From F23-B02 sp963650165 (GTDB lineage: Bacteria; Bacillota; Clostridia; Oscillospirales; Oscillospiraceae): a DNA stretch of 12,937 bases. The first letter of the stretch is position 1; each line of letters begins with the position of its first letter. The DNA lies in the NCBI GenBank assembly GCA_963650165.1, contig CAVJKX010000035.1, forward strand, positions 1-12,937, written 5' to 3'. Under the pieces are notes generated by a model that was not told the DNA's origin, did no database searches, and saw only the letters and a list, made by a program, of their open reading frames with translations. Of this stretch, positions 7,392 through 12,937 are shown piece after piece. A program made the position numbers and the translations under genes.

Positions 7392-8645
7392 ATGGAGATC
7401 CGGCGAGAGGCATATCTGAACCAGCTGATCGAGCGCAGGGACAACGGCATGATCAAGGTCATCACCGGCATACGGCGTTGCGGAAAATCCTATCTGCTGT
7501 TCACCATCTTCAAGCGGTATCTGCTTGAAAGCGGCGTTCCGGCGGACCATATTATCGAAATCGCGCTGGACGGCATCGAAAATGAGGAGCTGCGCGACCC
7601 CAAGGAGTGCTTCCACTACATCAAGGACGCCATGCGTGACGGCGGGCAGTATTATCTGCTGCTCGACGAAGTGCAGTTCATGCCCCGGTTCGAGGAAGTC
7701 CTGAACAGCCTGCTGCGCATGAGCAATATTGACGTCTATGTGACCGGCAGCAACTCCAAGTTTCTTTCCAGCGACATCGTGACCGAATTTCGCGGCCGCA
7801 GTGACGAGATACGCATTCATCCGCTGTCGTTTGCAGAGTTCTATTCGGTCTGGGACGGCGACTTTGACGATGCCTGGGACGAATATATGCTCTACGGCGG
7901 CCTGCCGCAGATCGTAAATTTTCAGAACGAACGCCAGAAGGCAGACTATCTGAAAAACATCTTTGCTAACGTCTATCTGAAGGATGTAATCGAGCGCAAC
8001 CGCATTCAGAACGATGCGGAGATCAACATTCTGGTTGACGTTCTGGCGTCTGCAATCGGCGCGCCGACCAACCCGTCTAAAATCGCGAACACCTTTGCAA
8101 GCGAGCGCCAGATGAGCTACACCAACAAGACCATTTCACAGCACATTGATTTTCTGGCGGATGCTTTTTTGATCGAGAAGGCGCAGCGCTATGACATCAA
8201 AGGGCGCAAGTATATCGGTGCCAATCTCAAATATTACTTCACCGACCTCGGTCTGCGCAACGCCCGGCTGAATTTCCGTCAGCAGGAGCCGACTCACATC
8301 ATGGAGAACATCGTATATAATGAGCTGTGCATTCGCGGTTATCATGTCGATGTGGGCATCGTTGAGGCGTTCGGCAGGTACAGCAGTGGCAAGCGCCTGC
8401 GCAAGCAGCTCGAAGTCGATTTCGTCGTCAATCAGGCGAGTCAGCGATATTATATCCAGGTTGCCTACGACCTCACCTCGGAGGAGAAACAGGCGCAGGA
8501 GTTTAACTCGCTCCGCCATATTCCGGACTCGTTCAAGAAAATCGTCATCGTAAACGGCGTCCGCAAACCGTGGCGCAACGATGAAGGATTCGTTATCATG
8601 GGCATGAAGTATTTCCTGCTGAACGCGGACAGTCTGGAGTTTTAA
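7392..8645 (+). CDS. AAA-type ATPase with C-terminal DUF4143 domain
   Basis: A 417-residue protein of the widespread AAA_14/DUF4143 family, found in many gut anaerobes and usually without known function. The Walker A loop is GIRRCGKS at residues 26-33, Walker B is LLLDE at 89-93, and TGSNSKFLSSDI (118-129) followed by FRGR (133-136) gives the sensor and arginine motifs. The C-terminal DUF4143 part has YGGLPQI and, at 341-357, EVDF and YYIQV. That is the usual degenerate nuclease-like core, where a full PD-(D/E)XK enzyme would have an E-x-K, so ATP hydrolysis is likely but DNA cleavage is not shown. The protein ends as family members normally do (GMKYFLLNADSLEF), so it is complete. The ATG at 7392 has AGGAG seven bases upstream; TTG 29 codons further up is rejected because it has no such site and lies in the promoter. 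Confidence 0.93.
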   Translation: MEIRREAYLNQLIERRDNGMIKVITGIRRCGKSYLLFTIFKRYLLESGVPADHIIEIALDGIENEELRDPKECFHYIKDAMRDGGQYYLLLDEVQFMPRFEEVLNSLLRMSNIDVYVTGSNSKFLSSDIVTEFRGRSDEIRIHPLSFAEFYSVWDGDFDDAWDEYMLYGGLPQIVNFQNERQKADYLKNIFANVYLKDVIERNRIQNDAEINILVDVLASAIGAPTNPSKIANTFASERQMSYTNKTISQHIDFLADAFLIEKAQRYDIKGRKYIGANLKYYFTDLGLRNARLNFRQQEPTHIMENIVYNELCIRGYHVDVGIVEAFGRYSSGKRLRKQLEVDFVVNQASQRYYIQVAYDLTSEEKQAQEFNSLRHIPDSFKKIVIVNGVRKPWRNDEGFVIMGMKYFLLNADSLEF

Positions 8646-9642
8646 GAAAATACGTGACAAAAACCTGCGTGCACAGCATTTCCGTCTGAAAACCGGCAGC
8701 GGCAGGTATGAATGCACCGCCGAAACAGAGGGCATCATCTCGATCTATTCCAGAATCGTGCTGAAATGCTGGCTCGATGAAAAGCTCGCCTCCGGTGATG
8801 TGGAAACGCGCGTACCGATTTGTCAGCTCGGCGACAGCAAACGCAGATACGAGTTCTCTTTTCCGTCGCGCACACGCAAGATTGCTGTCAGCTATACCGC
8901 AAATCGCGCAAACCTTTCTGACGAAAAATTCGATATTCTTCGTACAAACAGCAGCGGCATTCAGCTTCTTTACTTCACAGATGCCGCGAATACAGGCACT
9001 CACGGCCAGTATCCCGAGTATCTCCAGAAAATCCAGAAACGCAAGGGCTATTGTCTGCTGCTCGATGTGAACAGTCCGTCTTATGAACAGGCCAGGCTGT
9101 ATGCGGTTTTTTACGCTCAGGACTGTGATGGTCTGTGGCAGGAAGTCCGTTTTGCCGCCGGTCTGCTTGCTGATTTCGGAATCACCGAAGGCGGACAGCT
9201 CCTCTATAAGAATGTCCCCCTTCCCGTTTTGCTCTCCGAAAAGAAAGACGCTTTCAGCGAACAGCTAAAGCGCGAACAGGCGCGGCGTGAAGCTGCGCGC
9301 AGTCAGTATGAGGAGCAGCTGAAGCAGCTCGAACACGAGCGCCGCGCAAGGCAGGCATTGCAGAAAAAGCAGGCAATGGAAAAGCTGGTGCGTGAGAAGG
9401 AAGCGGCTGCCCTCCGTGCCCGTCAAAAGCGACAGGACGAGCTGTCTGCAAAAGACCTCTCTGCCCTGCTCGATCGGTCCCAGACAGAAGTCATCGACTC
9501 GAACGGCGTTCAATGGCTGAAATGTCATTACTGCGAGGCTGTCGGAAACGCAATTACTTTTTTCTCACGAGGTCATGGCGCGTTCATCAACCACGGCATC
9601 TGTCGAGCCTGCTGGGGACGTGGACATAAATATATTCGCTGA
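8644..9642 (+). pseudogene. CoiA-like protein remnant lacking its N-terminus, with coiled coil and C-terminal zinc ribbon
   Basis: The frame is open from 8623 to the TGA at 9640-9642 but has no ATG, GTG or TTG start before a GTG at 8758, which has no ribosome site. Codons before 8758 still look coding. Counting from 8644, residues 10-50 contain AQHFRLKTGSGRYECTAE, then IISIYSRIVLKCWLDEKL. In CoiA-type competence proteins this position holds HFAHK...C...E...H...K..L..WL. Next come RRYEFSF, KIAVSY and LS...GIQLLYFTD, matching the core (aDV, lalEvQ, LS...G..vlW), except that the catalytic Glu is Ser. A coiled coil of Lys, Arg, Glu, Gln and Ala covers about 205-273. A zinc ribbon follows with Cys 294/297 and 320/323. 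The CxxC part that starts CoiA proteins is absent, as if cut off at the ATPase stop. The CoiA call is from memory of the family and moderate. A live protein using GTG 8758 is possible. Confidence 0.6.
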
Positions 9643-9658
9643 AAATACAGCTCTCTGA

Positions 9659-9777
9659 ATTACACATAAGTATTGTGTATATGCATTTTATTACATAATA
9701 TTCATGTGTAATTTTATTATATCTATATATAATGTAATATTTCTACGCATATAATTACATCAACATGAGCTGTAATC
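9659..9777. repeat. Distal ATTACAY heptad cluster upstream of parA
   Basis: Exact heptads ATTACAY lie at 9659, 9690 and 9754 on the plus strand and at 9706-9712 and 9732-9738 on the minus strand, with a six-of-seven copy at 9771. Two pairs form inverted repeats (9690/9712 and 9732/9760). They follow the end of the CoiA-like remnant directly. Together with the other two clusters they are the likely centromere for the partition proteins. The stretch between this cluster and the parA promoter (9778-9859) shows nothing further. Confidence 0.55.
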
Positions 9778-9859
9778 TTTCAAATTTCGCATATAGATCG
9801 AAAAATATCCTATTCACAAGCTAAATATCAAAGTTTTATTATGAATATAGGTAAATTTC

Positions 9860-9888
9860 TTGACTTCGACACAGGAACGTGGTACAGT
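9860..9888 (+). promoter_or_regulatory. Promoter of the parA-RHH operon
   Basis: TTGACT (9860-9865), 17 bp, then TACAGT (9883-9888) with TGG directly before it, an extended -10. Transcription would begin near 9895, immediately ahead of the proximal heptad cluster, so a protein bound there could block early elongation or RNA polymerase. Confidence 0.75.
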
Positions 9889-9907
9889 ATAAAATATACA
9901 GCAGAAT

Positions 9908-9959
9908 ATTACACATACTTATAAAAATTACATAATTTTATTGTGTAATTGAATTACAT
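9908..9959. repeat. Proximal ATTACAY heptads in the parA leader: candidate operator and centromere
   Basis: Four exact heptads in 52 bp: ATTACAC at 9908, ATTACAT at 9927, GTGTAAT (minus orientation) at 9943, ATTACAT at 9953. They lie between the parA transcription start and its ribosome site (GGAGG at 9966-9970). Small ribbon-helix-helix partition proteins such as omega and ParG bind 7-bp or similar repeats at their own promoters, so autoregulation is a reasonable inference. Confidence 0.6.
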
Positions 9960-9979
9960 CATTTTGGAGGAAATCCGGT

Positions 9980-10741
9980 ATGACAATACTTGCAATCGCC
10001 AACCAGAAAGGCGGCGTCGGCAAAACAACGACGGCCTGCACCCTGGCATATATGGCTGCACATGACGGGAAACATGTTCTGTTGATCGATGCCGATGCGC
10101 AGTGCAACAGCACGGATACGAGCCGCGCACAGAGCGACGGCGTCAGCACGCTGTATGACCTCATCATCAATAAGGACAGCGAGGATTGCGTACAGCATAC
10201 TCCCTACGGTTATGACATTATCGCCGGTGATCCCCTTCTGCGGGATGCCGATAAAATGCTCAGCGGTTTTGCTGATGTGTTTGTTCTGAAAGAGCAGATG
10301 GAGGCCGCAAAGCTCGATTACGATCTAATCATCATCGATACACCGCCGGCACTCGGCACTCTACTGATGGCTTCTCTTACCGCAGCTACAACCGTCCTCG
10401 TCCCTATGACTGCCGACCGCTATGCGGCTCAGGGCATCAGCCGTCTGGCGCGAAGCATCGCTGACACGCAGAAGTATACCAATCAAGGCCTGTCGTGCTG
10501 CGGTGTACTGCTGACGCGCAAGGGCCGTCCGACTACGCTTTCTCGAGAGATCGAAGCAGGCCTTCCTGAACTTGCCGAGCAGCTGGGTACGACTGTACTC
10601 GAAACCGCAATCCGCGAAACCGTGCGTGTACGCGAAGCACAGGCGGCACGTCAGCCGCTTATGGAATGGAATGATACTTGTACTGCGGCACAGGATTATC
10701 GTGCGCTGTACGATGAACTGAAACGAAAGGGTGTATTGTAA
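9980..10741 (+). CDS. parA: ParA-family partition ATPase (Soj-like)
   Basis: A 253-residue ParA/MinD-family ATPase that would bind DNA non-specifically as an ATP dimer and move or space replicons when stimulated by its centromere-binding partner. The deviant Walker A motif is KGGVGKTT (residues 10-17), followed by LLIDADAQCNST with the conserved DADAQ at 37-41 and IIIDTPP ending at 123 (Walker B). There is no N-terminal helix-turn-helix, so it resembles Soj and type Ib proteins rather than P1 ParA, and DNA-site recognition must come from the partner. It starts at an ATG with GGAGG nine bases upstream. Its stop overlaps the next start by one base (TAATG), which points to coupled translation. 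The promoter and heptads in front suggest control by the partner protein. Confidence 0.93.
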   Translation: MTILAIANQKGGVGKTTTACTLAYMAAHDGKHVLLIDADAQCNSTDTSRAQSDGVSTLYDLIINKDSEDCVQHTPYGYDIIAGDPLLRDADKMLSGFADVFVLKEQMEAAKLDYDLIIIDTPPALGTLLMASLTAATTVLVPMTADRYAAQGISRLARSIADTQKYTNQGLSCCGVLLTRKGRPTTLSREIEAGLPELAEQLGTTVLETAIRETVRVREAQAARQPLMEWNDTCTAAQDYRALYDELKRKGVL

Positions 10742-11046
10742 TGGCGAAGAATATCGCAAGCGAAAATATTTTTGACGGACTGAAGGGCGGACCGGCAGCA
10801 GCCCAGAAAACCGTTCCGGTACAGGAAGCCACACCAGTCACACCTGCTCCGGTCAAGCCGGAAAACGAAATCAAGGTAACACCGCGCAACGATAAAAACC
10901 GTACCGCACGCGCTCAGATTGTTCTTACCCCGGAACTGAAGCAGCGTGCTGTAAAGGTCGCGCAGCATACCGGAGTCAGCTTTAATGAACTGGTTAATCA
11001 GCTGCTCGAACAGTATTGCGCAGTAGTAGAAAACAACCAGGACTAA
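10741..11046 (+). CDS. Ribbon-helix-helix protein, probable centromere-binding partner of ParA
   Basis: A 101-residue protein in two parts. Residues 1-56 look disordered, rich in Ala, Pro, Val and Lys. Residues 57-92 form a ribbon-helix-helix unit: strand RAQIVL (57-62), helix from PELKQRAVKVAQHT, the turn TGVS (77-80), and a second helix FNELVNQLLEQY. Proteins of this build (ParG, omega, CopG type) dimerise and grip DNA with the paired strand, while a flexible N-terminus stimulates the ParA ATPase. The start overlaps the parA stop (TAATG), and only a weak AAAGG precedes it, so translation is probably coupled. A terminator follows. The heptad repeats on both sides are its likely binding sites. 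A plain ParB with a KorB/Spo0J domain is not present in this window. Confidence 0.85.
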   Translation: MAKNIASENIFDGLKGGPAAAQKTVPVQEATPVTPAPVKPENEIKVTPRNDKNRTARAQIVLTPELKQRAVKVAQHTGVSFNELVNQLLEQYCAVVENNQD

Positions 11047-11063
11047 AACATAATTCTGAGAAA

Positions 11064-11103
11064 AAAGCCGAGCTACGCTTTTCAATAGTGTATCTCGGCT
11101 TTT
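11064..11103 (+). terminator. Intrinsic terminator of the parA-RHH operon
   Basis: AAAGCCGAG (11064-11072) pairs with CTCGGCTTT (11094-11102) over 9 bp, with a 21-base loop and a short T-run (TTTT, 11100-11103) at the end. An A-run before the stem means it may also work in the opposite direction. It lies 17 bases after the stop of the ribbon-helix-helix gene. Confidence 0.75.
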
Positions 11104-11141
11104 ATGCTGCAAAATAATATATATGAATATTGCATATTGAA

Positions 11142-11193
11142 ATTACATGATAATGATATGTAGAAATATTATGTAATTTCATTATGTAATTTC
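11142..11193. repeat. ATTACAY heptads downstream of the partition genes, with a 13-bp tandem repeat
   Basis: ATTACAT at 11142 and two minus-orientation copies (ATGTAAT at 11171 and 11184). The last two are part of a perfect tandem direct repeat of the 13-mer ATTATGTAATTTC (11168-11180 and 11181-11193). It carries the same heptad as the clusters before parA, so the partition operon is flanked on both sides. Confidence 0.55.
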
Positions 11194-11340
11194 TTTACTT
11201 GTTCTTTTGTCTGAACGGCCAAAGGTTTTAGACGAGAAGTTTTATTTAAGAGTATTAGGTAGAGAAATTTTTATTATACTATGCCGTTTTGCAACTACTC
11301 AAAATCCATAGAACCTATTACCATTATATCGTAAGTTGAG

Positions 11341-11360
11341 TACCCTATAAAAATAGGGTA
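11341..11360. other. 20-bp perfect palindrome of unknown role
   Basis: TACCCTAT (11341-11348) and ATAGGGTA (11353-11360) with a centre of AAAA. It lies in the gene-free stretch 11194-11374 between the two convergent transcription units, where nothing else is seen. No U-run follows in either direction, so a protein-binding site or replication-related hairpin is more likely than a terminator. Confidence 0.45.
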
Positions 11361-11374
11361 ATGCTGAAACTAAT

Positions 11375-11405
11375 AAAAAGCAGACGGAACTTTGAAGCCG
11401 CCTGC
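11375..11405 (-). terminator. Intrinsic terminator downstream of the initiator-like gene
   Basis: On the minus strand GCAGGCGG (11405-11398) pairs with CCGTCTGC (11387-11380), with one mismatch and a 10-base loop, and is followed by TTTTTATT. It would end the transcript of the replication-initiator-like gene about 75 bases past its stop codon. Confidence 0.7.
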
Positions 11406-11446
11406 AAGTAATTTTGAAGGAGATTCAGTTTTGTACACACGACAAC

Positions 11447-11470
11447 CAGCCATGACGCTTGTCATGGCTG
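11447..11470. other. Perfect 10-bp hairpin just after the initiator-like gene
   Basis: CAGCCATGAC (11447-11456) and GTCATGGCTG (11461-11470) pair perfectly around a GCTT loop, ten bases beyond the stop codon of the minus-strand gene. No T-run follows on either strand. It could stabilise the 3' end of the mRNA or stop an antisense transcript. Confidence 0.55.
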
Positions 11471-11479
11471 ACTATGTAC

Positions 11480-12688
11480 TTAATCTTGGTACTCGCCGCG
11501 AGCAATCGCTTCTTCACGACGTCGCCGCCTGTCCTGGACCTGCGCGATCCATGCCAGCTCCCAGTCGGCAAGCGGCTTGTCCGGGGATTCCTCGGCAGGG
11601 GAGGCGTCCGTGCTGCACTGCTTTTCGAGGAAGTCGAACAGCGCGGTCTGTAAGTAAGCGGCCGGGTTTTTGATGCGGCTGAGATCCAGCGCGGTGCTGC
11701 CCAGGAAGCGCTCCACACTTTCCGGGGAAATCATCTGCGCGACAGTCTCGCGGCGCTCCTGCGTGATCTCTGCGCCCTTGATGAACAGGCGCTGCGCGTG
11801 CTTGATGTTATAGACCGCCGTCACGACCGTTCCGGTCAGGTCGTTGCCGAAGCGCTGGCGGAGCGCGTCCGCGCTGATCTGCGCTTCAACCTGTCTGCGC
11901 TCCTTGCGGCGCACCGCGCGCGGCTTGTCTTTCTTCTTGATAGACACGTTCTTGCGGATGCGGGAAACGCGCTTTTTGAGCTTCTCGAGGAAGTCGCCGA
12001 TGGTTGCAATCGTGGAGACCGAGCCGTCAACGTGGTAGTTGGTGAGGTACGGCGTTTCCAGATCGGGCGTCTCGCAGATCTCGTATTCGTAAGTCCAGCG
12101 GTTTTCTTCGCCCGCCGGGTGGCGGTGCTGCTTGAGCAGACCGGAAATCTTGAAGCGCTTCCAGAGCGTCGAGAAATGCTTGATCTTCTCCATGCAGAAC
12201 GAACGGATTCCCTCGGGGCGGAGAACAAAGCCGGGAATTTTCATCAGATGGCTGACGAGCGCGAACAGGCCCTTGCTCGCGAGGGAAATAGACTTGTCGC
12301 GCAGAACCGAGGTGGAAATGTTGGTGTAGTCGCGCTGTGCGCTGGAAATGCAGATGACGTCGCCGTTCGGGCGGTCGATCGACGGGGAATAGACGAAGTC
12401 GACCGGCGCGGACGGGTGCTGCATCAGGTTGTAGACATGACAGAACGCACCATTTTCCGCCTGGGAGAAATAGTGCTGCAGGTATCCCTTTTGCTTGAGC
12501 TCCTTCCACGCCGCATTCAGCAGGTAGCCGCTGTCCGAGCAGGCATAGCCGAGGCGGCGCTTGCTGAGCGCGAAATCCGGCAGGCCGACAAAGGACTTGA
12601 TAACGGCAAACAGACCCTTCGCGTCGAGGGAAAGCGTGCTGTCGCGCAGGACTTCGTTGTAAATTGTCGTGTAGCCGGTCGCGTACAT
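11480..12688 (-). CDS. Replication-initiator-like protein with tandem winged-helix domains and DUF6017-like C-terminus
   Basis: A 402-residue DNA-binding protein of the type found as initiator or replisome organiser on Clostridia plasmids and conjugative elements. Two winged-helix units align without gaps: residues 13-70 (from VLRDSTLSLDAKGLFA to KGYL) and 128-185 (from VLRDKSISLASKGLFA to SGLL), a clear internal duplication at a 115-residue offset. A basic stretch (about 235-275, rich in Lys and Arg) follows. The C-terminal part has the RQRFGNDL...YNIKHAQR...G...T and SRIKNPAAYLQTALFDFLE patterns of DUF6017-like proteins. The ATG is fixed by AAAGGAGG seven bases upstream. It is convergent with the partition operon, the usual neighbourhood for a replication gene. 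Chromosomal transcription factor is the alternative; the partition genes next door make initiation more likely. Confidence 0.8.
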   Translation of the reverse strand: MYATGYTTIYNEVLRDSTLSLDAKGLFAVIKSFVGLPDFALSKRRLGYACSDSGYLLNAAWKELKQKGYLQHYFSQAENGAFCHVYNLMQHPSAPVDFVYSPSIDRPNGDVICISSAQRDYTNISTSVLRDKSISLASKGLFALVSHLMKIPGFVLRPEGIRSFCMEKIKHFSTLWKRFKISGLLKQHRHPAGEENRWTYEYEICETPDLETPYLTNYHVDGSVSTIATIGDFLEKLKKRVSRIRKNVSIKKKDKPRAVRRKERRQVEAQISADALRQRFGNDLTGTVVTAVYNIKHAQRLFIKGAEITQERRETVAQMISPESVERFLGSTALDLSRIKNPAAYLQTALFDFLEKQCSTDASPAEESPDKPLADWELAWIAQVQDRRRRREEAIARGEYQD

Positions 12689-12724
12689 TGCCTTCCCTCC
12701 TTTCCGATCGTTGCTGTTTCACAG

Positions 12725-12765
12725 AAAAAACAAAAAATCGTCTGATGCTCTCACACCAGACGATT
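12725..12765 (-). terminator. Strong minus-strand terminator in the leader of the initiator-like gene
   Basis: AATCGTCTG pairs perfectly with CAGACGATT over 9 bp (12757-12765 with 12736-12744), with a 12-base loop, and on the minus strand is followed by TTTT, G, TTTTTT. It is 37 bp before the initiator ATG and points towards it. No minus-strand gene precedes it inside the window, so it either ends an upstream transcript or acts as an attenuator in the initiator's own leader. Confidence 0.75.
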
Positions 12766-12815
12766 GAAAAACCATGTCTAAATTCGTGTCAAAAATCGAA
12801 AATTCGTAATGTTGC

Positions 12816-12919
12816 ACAAGTAAAATGTGTCGTACAAGGAAGAAAAATTGATTTTTGTCGAAAAACGCGCGTCTTATTGACATAACCGCTTGTTGAATGT
12901 ATAATAGTTATACAAGTAA
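12816..12919 (+). repeat. Iteron-like short repeats upstream of the initiator-like gene
   Basis: ACAAGTAA at 12816 and 12912 and ACAAGGAA at 12834, plus AAATTCGT at 12780 and 12800 (20 bp apart). They lie in the AT-rich gap before the initiator-like gene and could be part of an origin, but the copies are short and irregularly spaced. Confidence 0.25.
12877..12905 (+). promoter_or_regulatory. Consensus sigma-70 promoter reading out of the right edge
   Basis: TTGACA (12877-12882), exactly 17 bp, then TATAAT (12900-12905): a perfect consensus. It is divergent from the initiator-like gene and drives something beyond 12937. An ATG at 12925 lacks a ribosome site, so the true start is probably further right. 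Confidence 0.85.
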
Positions 12920-12924
12920 GCGGT
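12885..12924. promoter_or_regulatory. Nested inverted repeats over the edge promoter, candidate operator
   Basis: ACCGCTT (12885-12891) and AAGCGGT (12918-12924) are an outer inverted repeat. Inside it GTATAA (12899-12904) and TTATAC (12908-12913) form a perfect dyad that covers the -10 box and the start site. A promoter this strong with a palindrome on its -10 is normally repressed by a bound regulator; which one is unknown. Confidence 0.55.
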
Positions 12925-12937
12925 ATGCGCCATTTGG

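Noticed and set aside
9083..9528. Frames on both strands inside the coiled-coil part of the CoiA-like remnant
   Set aside because: They are shadows of the repetitive Lys/Arg/Glu codons; the main frame keeps a sensible coiled coil and ends in a zinc ribbon.
9659..9977. CRISPR-like array in the repeat-rich gap before parA
   Set aside because: The repeats are only 7 bp, occur in both orientations and are unevenly spaced, with no unique spacers of constant length.
11798..12745. Plus-strand frame of 315 residues opposite the initiator-like gene
   Set aside because: It is antisense to a gene with a good ribosome site and recognisable domains, and its composition (Arg, Val, Ala, Asp repeats) is typical of a reverse reading of GC-rich codons.
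12764..12792. Minus-strand promoter with TTGACA at 12792-12787 for the initiator-like gene
   Set aside because: The -35 box is perfect, but at 16 to 18 bp spacing there is no acceptable -10 box (TTTCAA), and the start would fall within the terminator stem.

Overview
The window looks like DNA of a Gram-positive Clostridia-type bacterium, possibly an Oscillospiraceae-like gut anaerobe. The grounds are the strong AGGAGG-type ribosome binding sites, a lipoprotein solute-binding protein, moderate GC in genes with very AT-rich gaps, and a RepA/DUF6017-like initiator with a ParA plus ribbon-helix-helix pair. The genus cannot be fixed from the sequence alone.

Left half (about 74-6962, all minus strand): an apparent six-gene metabolic operon. 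It starts at a near-consensus promoter (TTGACG, 17 bp, TATAAT) in front of a LacI-family regulator. Next come a soluble ComEC-like metallo-beta-lactamase-fold hydrolase, then the three parts of a tripartite tricarboxylate transporter in the order TctC (binding lipoprotein), TctB (small membrane subunit) and TctA (large permease). The last gene encodes a secreted 526-residue protein of unknown function. Gaps are 15 to 93 bp and no convincing terminator separates the genes, but intercistronic stem-loops occur after lacI, tctC and tctA. The simplest reading is uptake of an organic acid, with the hydrolase and secreted protein in accessory roles and the LacI protein as sensor.

Middle (about 6963-9642): a regulatory gap with several inverted repeats, then on the plus strand a complete AAA/DUF4143 ATPase. 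Directly behind its stop codon lies a coding frame with no usable start. Its residues fit a CoiA-like protein that has lost its N-terminal part, with a coiled coil and a C-terminal zinc ribbon. This is a junction or decay point.

Right part (about 9643-12937): a plasmid-type maintenance module. A Soj-like ParA and a 101-residue ribbon-helix-helix partner overlap by one base (TAATG). The pair is bracketed by at least twelve copies of the heptad ATTACAY in both orientations. One cluster sits just downstream of the parA promoter, an arrangement that resembles omega/ParG-type centromeres. Convergent to it, on the minus strand, is a 402-residue replication-initiator-like protein with two winged-helix units in tandem. 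A strong minus-strand intrinsic terminator lies between this gene and its upstream region, suggesting attenuation of initiator synthesis. At the right edge a perfect-consensus plus-strand promoter, embedded in inverted repeats, reads out of the window. No tRNA, rRNA, CRISPR array or complete insertion sequence was seen.
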